From positions 186,001 through 250,000 of the forward strand of contig CAWFTU010000009.1 in NCBI GenBank assembly GCA_963818725.1: a stretch of DNA of 64,000 bases. Direction: 5' to 3'. Position 1 is the stretch's first letter; each line of letters starts with the position of its first letter. Under the pieces are notes generated by a model that did not search any database, had not been told where the DNA came from, and saw only the letters and a program-made list of their open reading frames with translations. Made by a program: the position numbers and the translations under genes. Source of the stretch: DATFDN01 sp963818725. GTDB taxonomy: Bacteria; Pseudomonadota; Alphaproteobacteria; Acetobacterales; Acetobacteraceae. This document shows positions 39,477 through 47,951 of this stretch, piece by piece.

Positions 39477-39655
39477 CGTCGAACTTTGACCCCGGATCGG
39501 CGTCCAATCGTGACCCCGTGTTGTTTGCTTGTGCCGGTAGTCCATAGGGGAGACCCTCGCGTTGCGGAGTGCCCATGCAGAGGCTGGCGCAGCGGCGCGC
39601 GGGGTCTCTCCCCCGTGGACCCACCGGTGCAAGCCCTGGCGGTTGCTTGTGAAGC

Positions 39656-40393
39656 TCAGGCGCGGTTCTTGAAGCGCCAGCTGTCGTTGCCGGTCTCGAC
39701 GATGTCGCAGTGATGGGTTGGGCGATCCAGCGGCGCGGTGGTCATCTTGGCGTCGCCCGCGAACACGCTCGGCCATTCACCAAAGGCGAGGCTCGTGGTG
39801 ACGATCACCGAGGTGCGTTCGTAAAGGCGACTGACGGTGTGGAACAACAGTTGCCCGCCGACTTGGGCGAACGGCAGGTAGCCGAGCTCGTCGAGGACCA
39901 CGAAGTCGAGACGGGTCAGGAAGTCGGCGAGGCGTCCCTGACGTCCAGCGCGGCCCTCAGCCTCGAGGCGGTTGACCAGGTCGACGGTGTTGAAGAAGCG
40001 CCCGCGCGATCCGGCACGGATGCAGCTTCGCGCGATCGCGATGGCCAAGTGCGTTTTGCCGGAACCGGTTCCGCCGACCAGGACCACGTTACGCTGTTGC
40101 GCGACGAAGTTGCCGCCGGCGAGATCGCGCACCAGGCTCTCGTCGATCGGCGTTCCCTTGAAGGCGAAGTCGTCGAGATCCTTGGCGAGCGGCAGCTTGG
40201 CGATGGTCATCTGGCACCTGATCGAGCGTGCCTGCTTCTCGGACATCTCGGCCTTGAGCAGGTCGCCGACGAAGCGCTGCGGTTCGTGCTTGCGCTTGAT
40301 CGCCGCGGCCAGGGCCTCGTCACAGGCGCCCCTCATGCCGAAGAGCTTCAGCGTGCCCATCATGTCGAGGACTTCGGTCCGCTCCATGCTCAT
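39656..40393 (-). CDS. istB: IS21 helper ATPase IstB
   Basis: A 245-residue AAA+ ATPase assisting IS21 transposition. Walker A is VGGTGSGKTHLAIAI and Walker B VVLDELGYLPFAQVG, both typical of IstB/DnaC-like helpers. MGTLKLFGMRGACDEAL forms the N-terminal helper domain. The start ATG at 40393 overlaps the istA stop (ATGA), so the two are coupled. It appears intact. Confidence 0.93.
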   Translation of the reverse strand: MSMERTEVLDMMGTLKLFGMRGACDEALAAAIKRKHEPQRFVGDLLKAEMSEKQARSIRCQMTIAKLPLAKDLDDFAFKGTPIDESLVRDLAGGNFVAQQRNVVLVGGTGSGKTHLAIAIARSCIRAGSRGRFFNTVDLVNRLEAEGRAGRQGRLADFLTRLDFVVLDELGYLPFAQVGGQLLFHTVSRLYERTSVIVTTSLAFGEWPSVFAGDAKMTTAPLDRPTHHCDIVETGNDSWRFKNRA

Positions 40394-41886
40394 CGGCTCC
40401 TGAGCTGATCGTATCGGGCGCAATCGGCGGCGGGCACATGCCGAAGGGTCAGCGCATCCGGCGTGGCGATGACGGCGGTCGGTCCGGGATCGCGCTGCCG
40501 GGTGAGGATGTTGATGATCACGTCGGAGGAATGGACGCCTTCGGCCATCGCCTGCGCGCGGGCCGCTTCGACCGCCGGCAGCCCGTCGGTCAGCACGGCT
40601 GCCAGAATGGCGACCATCTGCCGGTCACCATCGTCAGATCCGGTAAGGCGACGCCGCACCCGCTCCATCGCCGCGGGCAGGATCCAGTCCCTGAACGGCG
40701 CGCCATTGCGCAGGGCGCCAGGCTTGCGGGCCAGCACCGGCACGTAATGCCAAGGATCGTAGATTGTCTCGCCCCGTCCATAGCGGCGGCGATGTTCCCC
40801 TACGGCGCGTCCGTCCTGACGGATGACGATCCGGTCGGCATAGGCGTGGATCTCGACAGGTCGGCCGACCGCCCCGGCGCTGACCGAGCACTTGTTTTTG
40901 TCGAAGCGGACCAGGCAGGTCTTCGACACCGAGGCCGCCAGCGCGTGGAAGCCGTCGAGGCGACCGCAGTGGGGAACCAGCTTTGGCCGCTCGTCCTCGA
41001 ACACCTCCCACACTGTCTGCTCGGGGCGCTCCGGATGGGCATGCGCCTTGGCGTAGGCGATGCACTTGTCCAACAGCCAACCATTCAGTTCGTCGTGGCT
41101 GTTCACCCGCAGCCGTGGCGTGAGGAAGCGCTCGCGCACCAAGCCGGCCTGGCTCTCCACCTGGCCCTTCTCCCAGCCCGCGGCCGGTGTGCAGGCAACC
41201 GGGTCCACCAGGTGATGGGCGCACATCTGCAGAAAGCGGCGATTGTATTGCCGGTCCTTGCCGACAAACACCGCCTCCACCGCTGTCTTCATGTTGTCGT
41301 AGACGCCGCGTGTGCAGGCGCCCTTGAAGAAGGCAAACGCCCGCTCGTGGGCGTCGAACACCATCTCCTGCGTCTCGCGCGGGCAGGCGCGAACGAACAT
41401 CATGCGGCTGTGGCACAGGCGAATGTGCGCGACCGTCACCGTCACCGTGACGCCGCTCATCAGGACGACTTCGTGGCTCCAGTCGAACTGGTAGGCCTCA
41501 CCCGGCGCGAACGACAGCGGCACATACGCCTCGGCCGTCTGTCCGGCGTGCTGCCCGCTCCAAAGCCGGGCATAGCGGCGAATTGCGGCGTAGCCGCCGT
41601 CGTGGCCCAACCCTCGCCACTCCTCGAAGAGGCGAACGAGCGTCAGCCGTTCGCGCGTCCCGCTCTCGGCGTTCTTCGTCAGCAGCTTGTCCAGCTCCGC
41701 CTTCCAATGCCCGATCTTGGGACGCGGCTGAACCTCCCGCTCATACGAGAACGACGTCCCGCCCGACCGCAGCACCTTGCGAACCGTGTTGCGCGACACC
41801 TTCAGGTCACGCGCGATCTCCTTGATCGACTTGCCCCTGACGAAATGCTCGCGTCTGATCCGGCCGACCGTCTCCACAATCAGCAT
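40390..41886 (-). CDS. istA: IS21 transposase IstA
   Basis: A 498-residue DDE transposase. The N-terminal helix-turn-helix is SIKEIARDLKVSRNTVRKVLRSG. The catalytic core starts at AYQFDWSHEVVLMSG (first Asp), includes GVYDNMKTAV (second Asp region) and WEKGQVESQAGLVRERF (Glu). The start ATG 41886 is the first Met of MLIVETVGRIRREHF. It appears intact, so this IS21 may still be active. Confidence 0.93.
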   Translation of the reverse strand: MLIVETVGRIRREHFVRGKSIKEIARDLKVSRNTVRKVLRSGGTSFSYEREVQPRPKIGHWKAELDKLLTKNAESGTRERLTLVRLFEEWRGLGHDGGYAAIRRYARLWSGQHAGQTAEAYVPLSFAPGEAYQFDWSHEVVLMSGVTVTVTVAHIRLCHSRMMFVRACPRETQEMVFDAHERAFAFFKGACTRGVYDNMKTAVEAVFVGKDRQYNRRFLQMCAHHLVDPVACTPAAGWEKGQVESQAGLVRERFLTPRLRVNSHDELNGWLLDKCIAYAKAHAHPERPEQTVWEVFEDERPKLVPHCGRLDGFHALAASVSKTCLVRFDKNKCSVSAGAVGRPVEIHAYADRIVIRQDGRAVGEHRRRYGRGETIYDPWHYVPVLARKPGALRNGAPFRDWILPAAMERVRRRLTGSDDGDRQMVAILAAVLTDGLPAVEAARAQAMAEGVHSSDVIINILTRQRDPGPTAVIATPDALTLRHVPAADCARYDQLRSR

Positions 41887-41999
41887 CCCCCACCGCCCAC
41901 CTCGAACTGAAGCAGGCAGCCCAGCAGCCACACATTCAGGGGTCAAAATTGCACGCCGATCCCCCGGCTCAGGGGGTCAAAATTGCACGCCGAAACACA

Positions 42000-42580
42000 C
42001 CAATTACCAAAGAAAATGATTCTAAGGCGCATGTTATACCAAGTGCCCTCGGAGGTCGCCTGAAGCCGCGGGGCATCCTTTGTAGGCGAGGTAATGATGC
42101 TCTGGACGAGAAAATTGACTTTCCGCTAATCGAAGCATTTCAATCCCTAATGAACATTTTGAACGGCTCACGCGATCGCGGCAAGAATCAGCCTGTACGC
42201 ATGACTGATGAGAGCAGTAAAGTCTACGTTTTCAATTTCGGAGAGCCTCTTGCCATCTCTAACCCTGAGTATGAAGAAACACAGGATGCAAACCAGACCA
42301 ATATCACGATCAAGGCGCGAACGCTCAAAGAGGCTCGCATCCTGCTCGGGTGCATGAAGGCAAGACACCCGAAGTTTGAAATTGACGACGCGATGAAACT
42401 TGCCGTTTTTGCGCATGAGTGGCCGGACGGGATGCTTCATCATCGCTTTCAAATTGGCCCAAAGGTGGTGTTCCCCGCGACATTTGTTGCAGCATCAATC
42501 TTTGCGGGGTATTATGAGCAGGACTCATCTCTACAACTCAAAAATTACATAGAGAACTTTGATCCATCCCATCCGGCCAT
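42000..42580 (+). pseudogene. HNH endonuclease-like gene fragment
   Basis: An open frame without a start, cut by IS21 on the left and by an IS3 copy on the right. PITKENDSKAHVIPSALGGRLKPRGILCRRGNDALDEKIDFPLIEAF is the core of an HNH-type domain (H of HVIPSALGG, C/N of CRRGND), with the first Cys pair missing. About 190 residues remain. The region is AT-richer than the chromosome. HNH proteins of this size are frequent in defence islands; no specific system can be named. Confidence 0.7.
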
Positions 42581-42642
42581 TGAAGTGGCCCCGGTCCTTT
42601 GAACAAAATTTCCGCGTCGTTAAGTGGATCGTCGGCCGGGGG

Positions 42643-43470
42643 TTATGCTGCCGTGCGGAGCGGCAGCGGGTGAGAGTAGGCTTGATCCGGGGTGCGGCCG
42701 TCAAGGGCTGCGTGAGGTCGCCTTGCGTTGTAGAAGGCGATGTAGCGGCCGATTGATTGCCGTGCTTCTTCGACGCCATCATAGGCACGCAGATAGACTT
42801 CCTCGTACTTGATGGTTCGCCAGAAGCGCTCGACAAAAACGTTGTCTCGCCATGCGCCCTTGCCGTCCATGCTGATCGAGATGGCGTTGTTGATCAGCAC
42901 GCTGGTGAATTCGGTACTGGTGAACTGGCTGCCCTGATCGGTGTTGAAGATTTGCGGGCAGCCGTGTTTTGCAAGGGCTTCCTCGACAGCATCGATGCAG
43001 AACGAAGCCTCCATCGTGTTCGACAGTCGCCAGGCCAGGATGCGTCGTGTGAACCAGTCCATCACGGCAGTGAGATAGACGAAGCCGCGCGCCATCGGGA
43101 TGTAGCTGATGTCGGTCGCCCAGACGTGGTTCGGCCGATTGATCGTCAATCCGCGCAGCAGATACGGATAGATGCGATGACCTGGCGCAGGCTTCGATGT
43201 GTTGGGCCTGCGATAGATCGCTTCGATCCCCATTCTCCGCATCAATGTTGTGACATGACGACGGCCGACCTTGCTCCCCTCGGCAGCCAGCAAGCCGCGC
43301 AACGTCCGCGAACCTGCGAAAGGGAACTCCAGGTGCAGCTCATCCAGCCGCCGCATCAGCGCAAGGTCTGCATCCGACACCGGCGCCGGTTCGTAGTAGA
43401 CGCTGCCTCGGCAGATGCCGAGGAGCGCCGCCTGCTTCGTCAACGCAAGCCTGTGGTTACGGTCGATCAT
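42643..43470 (-). CDS. IS3 transposase OrfB, copy 1
   Basis: A 275-residue DDE integrase-like protein: HTH_21 region (ADLALMRRLDELHLEFPFAGSRTLRGLL), then VWATDISYIPMARGFVYLTAVMDW (first Asp), FNTDQGSQFTSTEFT (second Asp) and GAWRDNVFVERFWRTIKYEEVYL (Glu). Overlaps OrfA by 4 bp; the OrfAB fusion is normally made by frameshifting. Same protein as encoded at 46073-46900. Confidence 0.93.
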   Translation of the reverse strand: MIDRNHRLALTKQAALLGICRGSVYYEPAPVSDADLALMRRLDELHLEFPFAGSRTLRGLLAAEGSKVGRRHVTTLMRRMGIEAIYRRPNTSKPAPGHRIYPYLLRGLTINRPNHVWATDISYIPMARGFVYLTAVMDWFTRRILAWRLSNTMEASFCIDAVEEALAKHGCPQIFNTDQGSQFTSTEFTSVLINNAISISMDGKGAWRDNVFVERFWRTIKYEEVYLRAYDGVEEARQSIGRYIAFYNARRPHAALDGRTPDQAYSHPLPLRTAA

Positions 43471-43778
43471 CGCTTTGCGCTCGGAAATCCCGCCTTGCCG
43501 AGCGCACGTTCTAAAAAATCGTTCTCCAGGACTAGCTCGCCGATCTTGGCGTGCAGGGCCTTGATATCGACCTCGGGGACCGATGATTTGGTGCTGCCAC
43601 CGCGTTCAAACACGTCGGCAGCCCCTGCAAGCAGTTGCTCTTTCCACGAGGTGATTTGATTGGGATGCACGTCGAACTGCTCAGCAAGCTGTGCAATCGT
43701 TCGATCGTTTTTCAGGGCAGCAAGGGCCACCTTCGCCTTGAAGGCCGGTGTGTGGTTCCGGCGGGCTCGCTTCTTCAT
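43467..43778 (-). CDS. IS3 transposase OrfA, copy 1
   Basis: A 103-residue helix-turn-helix protein (HTPAFKAKVALAALKNDRTIAQLAEQFDVHPNQITSWKEQLL) with a leucine-zipper-like C-terminal helix (KIGELVLENDFLERAL). It binds IS ends and joins with OrfB. Identical to the copy at 45765-46076. Confidence 0.92.
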   Translation of the reverse strand: MKKRARRNHTPAFKAKVALAALKNDRTIAQLAEQFDVHPNQITSWKEQLLAGAADVFERGGSTKSSVPEVDIKALHAKIGELVLENDFLERALGKAGFPSAKR

Positions 43779-43987
43779 CTTCGCTCCTGATTCGCAGGCA
43801 AAACATGCCTGCCGTCAGGCCGAGTTTCCACTTAACGCCCTGTTCAAAATTCCTGAGCCACCTCTAAGAAATAGCCGTCGACGTGCGAGGCCATTGCGAG
43901 GGGACGCGATTTCCAGGAGGGCTTAGGGTTCGAGCCGCCATGCTTCCTTGTGAAGCGGCGCTGCTTCCTGGTGAATGCAAGGAAGGG

Positions 43988-45311
43988 GGGACTGTCAGAA
44001 ATTCCGTGTATGCGGGGCGGTTAATCCCGCTCAGGCCATGGCCTTTGTGAAGCGTTCGCCGAACAGGATGGCGAACTGAGCCTTGGCCATGGTCCATTCC
44101 CGCGCGGGCATGCTCCACTCTTTCTCAGCCCGGTTCAAGACCAGAAAGAGCAGCTTCAGCGCCGCTTCGTCGGTCGGGAAATGGCCCCGCGCCCGCACGG
44201 CCCGACGCCGTTTGGCGTTCAAGGCCTCAATGACGTTCGTCGTGTAGAGGATCCGGCGCACCTCGGCGGGAAAGGCATAGAACGGGATCACCTCTGGCCA
44301 GGCGCGCCGCCAACTCTGGACGATGGCGGGGTATTTCGTCCCCCACGGGCCCGCGGCAAAGGCCTCCAGCGCCATCAATCCCGCCATGTCGTCCACCGCC
44401 CGGTAGATATCCTTCAGGGCCGCGGCCACGGCCTTGCGGTCCTTGTAAGAGACGAACTCCAACGAGTGCCGCAGCAGATGCACGACGCAGGTCTGGACCA
44501 TCGCCTCCGGAAAGGTGGCCCGGATCGCGTCCGGGAAGCCTTTTAGCCCATCGACCACGGCGAGCAGGATGTCCTCGACGCCGCGGTTCTTGAGTTCGTT
44601 CATGACGCGGAGCCAGAACTTCGCGCCCTCGTTCTGCTCGATCCAGAGCCCGAGGATCTCCTTGGTGCCGTCCGCCCGCACCCCAAGGGCCACGTGCACG
44701 GCCTTGTTGCGAACCACGCTCTCGTCGCGGACCTTCACCCGGAGTGCGTCGAAGAACACCAGCGGGTAGACCGCCTCGAGCGGCCGGTTCTGCCAAGTCG
44801 TCACCTCGTCCAGCACCGCGTCCGTCACCGCGCTGACCAGGTCCGGCGAGACGTCGATGCCGTAGAGCTCGCGCAGGTGCCCCTGGATCTCGCGCACGCT
44901 CATGCCACGGGCATACATCGAAACGATCTTCTCATCGAAACCCGGAAAGCGGCGCTGGTATTTGGCGATCAGCTGCGGCTCGAAGCTCGCCAGCCGATCG
45001 CGCGGGATCTCCAGCTGGATCCGGCCGGTGTCCGTCAGCACCGCCTTCTGGCCATAGCCGTTGCGGCTGTTCGAGCGGCCCTCGGCCGCCTCGCCGTCCA
45101 GGTGGTGGTCCATCTCGGCATTCAGTGCCCGCTCGGCCAGCGCCTTCTTCAGCTCGTCAAGCAGACCATTCGCATCGAATGCCGCTTTGGCGTCGCTGCC
45201 CGCCAATAGCTGATCCAGCAGCGCGTCGGAAATCCGGGGTTCTTTGCGTCGAGGCATACAGGGCTCCTTTCACCCATCATGCCCCTCACACACGAAATTC
45301 CGGACAGTCCC
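43988..45311 (-). mobile_element. IS256-family element (1324 bp)
   Basis: Imperfect terminal repeats GGGACTGTCAGAAATTCCG and GGGACTGTCCGGAATTTCG (complement). Flanked by a perfect 8-bp target duplication AGGAAGGG at 43980-43987 and 45312-45319, as expected for IS256. Carries one intact transposase gene. Confidence 0.95.
44031..45257 (-). CDS. IS256-family (mutator-type) transposase
   Basis: A 408-residue transposase. DRLASFEPQLIAKYQRRFPGFDEKIVSMYARGMSVREIQ is the mutator-family core, followed by FFDALRVKVRD (first Asp), DILLAVVDGLKGFPDAIRATFP (second Asp) and a C-terminal YTTNVIEALNAKRRRAV containing the catalytic Glu. Full length and intact, hence possibly active. Confidence 0.95.
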   Translation of the reverse strand: MPRRKEPRISDALLDQLLAGSDAKAAFDANGLLDELKKALAERALNAEMDHHLDGEAAEGRSNSRNGYGQKAVLTDTGRIQLEIPRDRLASFEPQLIAKYQRRFPGFDEKIVSMYARGMSVREIQGHLRELYGIDVSPDLVSAVTDAVLDEVTTWQNRPLEAVYPLVFFDALRVKVRDESVVRNKAVHVALGVRADGTKEILGLWIEQNEGAKFWLRVMNELKNRGVEDILLAVVDGLKGFPDAIRATFPEAMVQTCVVHLLRHSLEFVSYKDRKAVAAALKDIYRAVDDMAGLMALEAFAAGPWGTKYPAIVQSWRRAWPEVIPFYAFPAEVRRILYTTNVIEALNAKRRRAVRARGHFPTDEAALKLLFLVLNRAEKEWSMPAREWTMAKAQFAILFGERFTKAMA

Positions 45312-45490
45312 AGGAAGGGTAGCAAGGGGTGATGCCGGACCTTCTCGGGATCGGTCACATAGTTCAAAGCCGCCTCGTACGGCCAAGCCGTATCGAAGTG
45401 TGCATATCTCTTTTGCTCGAACCAGCCGCCAGGGCGGGCGTTTCGCAGCGCCCTAGCCTTCACGGTTCACCGCGTAACATCACGAGCAAG

Positions 45491-45534
45491 TCCGGAGGGG
45501 CACAGGTTCGCGTCTACCAAGGCTCCCCTCCGGA
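45491..45534 (-). ncRNA. Stem-loop upstream of the reverse transcriptase start
   Basis: A perfect 10-bp inverted repeat, TCCGGAGGGG (45491-45500) and CCCCTCCGGA (45525-45534), with a 24-nt loop. It ends 28 bp before the GTG of the reverse transcriptase fragment, in the place where retrons carry their msr RNA. No second flanking inverted repeat (a1/a2) was found. It may equally be a plain regulatory hairpin or a terminator. Confidence 0.35.
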
Positions 45535-45764
45535 ACGCCACTCACTCGCGGCATGTCGCGCCGCCTGAACGCAAGGAACAGTTCGAGCTATGATCTCGAA
45601 GGAGGAGGTCCGGTGATCCAGTTCACCATCCTGATTGCCGCTCGCGTGGCGACACTCGTTCTGGCGGTGGTTGACACAGAGGTGGCTCAGGAATTTTGAA
45701 CAGGGCGTTAAGTGGAAACTCGGCCTGACGGCAGGCATGTTTTGCCTGCGAATCAGGAGCGAAG

Positions 45765-46076
45765 ATGAAGAAGCGAGCCCGCCGGAACCACACACCGGCC
45801 TTCAAGGCGAAGGTGGCCCTTGCTGCCCTGAAAAACGATCGAACGATTGCACAGCTTGCTGAGCAGTTCGACGTGCATCCCAATCAAATCACCTCGTGGA
45901 AAGAGCAACTGCTTGCAGGGGCTGCCGACGTGTTTGAACGCGGTGGCAGCACCAAATCATCGGTCCCCGAGGTCGATATCAAGGCCCTGCACGCCAAGAT
46001 CGGCGAGCTAGTCCTGGAGAACGATTTTTTAGAACGTGCGCTCGGCAAGGCGGGATTTCCGAGCGCAAAGCGATGA
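45765..46076 (+). CDS. IS3 transposase OrfA, copy 2
   Basis: Same 103-residue protein as at 43467-43778, with the helix-turn-helix and leucine-zipper-like helix intact. Starts at ATG 45765 behind AGGAGCGAAG. Overlaps OrfB by 4 bp. Confidence 0.92.
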   Translation: MKKRARRNHTPAFKAKVALAALKNDRTIAQLAEQFDVHPNQITSWKEQLLAGAADVFERGGSTKSSVPEVDIKALHAKIGELVLENDFLERALGKAGFPSAKR

Positions 46077-46900
46077 TCGACCGTAACCACAGGCTTGCGT
46101 TGACGAAGCAGGCGGCGCTCCTCGGCATCTGCCGAGGCAGCGTCTACTACGAACCGGCGCCGGTGTCGGATGCAGACCTTGCGCTGATGCGGCGGCTGGA
46201 TGAGCTGCACCTGGAGTTCCCTTTCGCAGGTTCGCGGACGTTGCGCGGCTTGCTGGCTGCCGAGGGGAGCAAGGTCGGCCGTCGTCATGTCACAACATTG
46301 ATGCGGAGAATGGGGATCGAAGCGATCTATCGCAGGCCCAACACATCGAAGCCTGCGCCAGGTCATCGCATCTATCCGTATCTGCTGCGCGGATTGACGA
46401 TCAATCGGCCGAACCACGTCTGGGCGACCGACATCAGCTACATCCCGATGGCGCGCGGCTTCGTCTATCTCACTGCCGTGATGGACTGGTTCACACGACG
46501 CATCCTGGCCTGGCGACTGTCGAACACGATGGAGGCTTCGTTCTGCATCGATGCTGTCGAGGAAGCCCTTGCAAAACACGGCTGCCCGCAAATCTTCAAC
46601 ACCGATCAGGGCAGCCAGTTCACCAGTACCGAATTCACCAGCGTGCTGATCAACAACGCCATCTCGATCAGCATGGACGGCAAGGGCGCATGGCGAGACA
46701 ACGTTTTTGTCGAGCGCTTCTGGCGAACCATCAAGTACGAGGAAGTCTATCTGCGTGCCTATGATGGCGTCGAAGAAGCACGGCAATCAATCGGCCGCTA
46801 CATCGCCTTCTACAACGCAAGGCGACCTCACGCAGCCCTTGACGGCCGCACCCCGGATCAAGCCTACTCTCACCCGCTGCCGCTCCGCACGGCAGCATAA
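46073..46900 (+). CDS. IS3 transposase OrfB, copy 2
   Basis: Same 275-residue DDE transposase as at 42643-43470, catalytic motifs intact. The two copies are identical at protein level over their whole length, so duplication was recent or gene conversion keeps them alike. Confidence 0.93.
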   Translation: MIDRNHRLALTKQAALLGICRGSVYYEPAPVSDADLALMRRLDELHLEFPFAGSRTLRGLLAAEGSKVGRRHVTTLMRRMGIEAIYRRPNTSKPAPGHRIYPYLLRGLTINRPNHVWATDISYIPMARGFVYLTAVMDWFTRRILAWRLSNTMEASFCIDAVEEALAKHGCPQIFNTDQGSQFTSTEFTSVLINNAISISMDGKGAWRDNVFVERFWRTIKYEEVYLRAYDGVEEARQSIGRYIAFYNARRPHAALDGRTPDQAYSHPLPLRTAA

Positions 46901-46962
46901 CCCCCGGCCGACGATCCACTTAACGACGCGGAAATTTTGTTCAAAGGACCGGGGCCACTTCA

Positions 46963-47641
46963 CTATCACCTGACCCAGACGAAGCAAGGTATCTCCAGCA
47001 TCGAACTGGGGCGTCGCCTTGGGGTGACGCAGACCACCGCCTGGAAGGTCAAACACAAGCTGAAGCAGGTCATGCTTGAGCGTGATGCGACCAAGCGCCT
47101 GAGCGGCAGGATCGAGATCGACGGCGCCCATCTCGGCGGCGAGCGCTCCGGCGGAAAGCGCGGCCGCGGGGCGCCTGGCAAGACGCCGTTCGTCGCCGCT
47201 GTCGAGACGACCACCCAGGGAAAGCCGGTTCGCCTGAAGCTGCGCCGGGTCACCAGCTTCTGTGCAACCTCGATCGCAGGGTTCGCCAAGCGCAGCCTCG
47301 ATCCAGACTGCTCTGTCGTCAGCGATGGCCTTCAGTGTTTCGCCAGCGTCGCAGACGCCGGGTGCGCGCACCAAGTCGTCAAGACCGGGTCAGGACCAAA
47401 AGCGGCTCGGACGCCAGCCTTCCAATGGGCCAACACCGCGCTCGGCAACATCAAGGCCGCCATCACGGGCACCTACCGTGCCATCAACCGCAAGCATGTT
47501 CCGCGCTACCTCGCCGAATTCGAATACCGCTTCAACCGACGATACGATCTGGCCGCCATGATCCCGCGTCTCACATGGGCCGCCGTCCGAACCACCCCTA
47601 TGCCCTACCAACTCCTGAAATTGGCTGAGGTTTATGTGTAA
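46963..47641 (+). pseudogene. IS1595-family transposase, 5'-truncated by IS3
   Basis: The frame enters from the IS3 junction as YHLTQTKQGISSIELGRRLGVTQTTAWKVKHKLKQVM. EIDGAHLGGERSGGKRGRGAPGKTPFVAAVE (catalytic Asp region) and SDGLQCFASVADAGCAHQVV follow. WANTALGNIKAAITGTYRAI and YLAEFEYRFNRRYDL near the end are typical of IS1595. The N-terminal zinc ribbon is missing. The stop is at 47639-47641. The right terminal repeat could not be placed with confidence. Confidence 0.85.
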
Positions 47642-47951
47642 TCAGGAAAGGAAATTCGTGAGACTTACGCTATTGATGTGCTTAGGGGTACGGAGGTTAC
47701 CGCGCGTATTGATGAAGCAGCCTTAAAGGCTTTGCCATGGACCGCAACACACCAGATAGGTGATGAGTCCCTCTTGAAATTCACCGAAACTCAATTTGGC
47801 CAACTTATCGCGCTCGCGCAGAGACGCATTTGGGATGATACAGTAGCTAAAATCGTTGGCAAGGCTTGTCGGTGAGTGTCAACGTAGTTGCCGCCTGCCT
47901 TTCGTAACGATCTTTCCTATCCTCCGACTGGTGACGAGTGTGCCACGGTGC

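Larger units (their letters stand above)
39477..41999 (-). mobile_element. IS21-family element
   Basis: Ends TGTCAATCGGCGTCGAAC and, on the complement, TGTGTTTCGGCGTGCAAT. Each is followed by further TTTGACCCC-type subterminal repeats (two near the right end around 41935-41990), as usual for IS21. It encodes IstA and IstB. No target duplication is seen: the left flank is ACCGGT and the right flank CCAATT. Adjacent sequence has therefore been deleted or rearranged: the left flank is a cut IS, the right flank a cut HNH gene. Confidence 0.88.
42581..43865 (-). mobile_element. IS3-family element, copy 1 (1285 bp)
   Basis: Ends TGAAGTGGCCCCGGTCC (left) and AGAGGTGGCTCAGGAAT (right, complement). 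Encodes OrfA and OrfB on the minus strand. It is identical in coding content to the copy at 45678-46962, which lies in the opposite orientation. Flanks (CAT left, AAG right) show no 3-4-bp duplication, pointing to rearrangement after insertion. Confidence 0.88.
43866..45463 (-). pseudogene. Reverse transcriptase gene 5' part, split by IS256
   Basis: Removing IS256 (43988-45311) and one 8-bp repeat joins a frame from GTG 45463: KARALRNARPGGWFEQKRYAHFDTAWPYEAALNYV, then DPEKVRHHPLLPFLAFTRKQRRFTRKH and SRPLAMASHVDGYFLE. The last stretches resemble the beginning of bacterial reverse transcriptases of the retron or defence-associated type (K/RPLxxASHxDxYIxxYY). The palm with YxDD is absent because IS3 copy 1 removed everything after 43866. 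About 95 codons remain. A stem-loop stands just upstream of the start. Confidence 0.55.
45678..46962 (+). mobile_element. IS3-family element, copy 2 (1285 bp)
   Basis: Inverted twin of 42581-43865: ends AGAGGTGGCTCAGGAAT (left) and TGAAGTGGCCCCGGTCC (right, complement). It interrupts an IS1595-type element on its right and a short unidentified frame on its left (GTG 45613 behind AAGGAGGAGG, reading VIQFTILIAARVATLVLAVVDTE up to the junction). No target duplication. Confidence 0.88.

Noticed and set aside
42581..46962. Active composite transposon bounded by the IS3 pair
   Set aside because: The outer flanks show no shared target duplication and the cargo consists of broken genes, so mobilisation as a unit is not supported.
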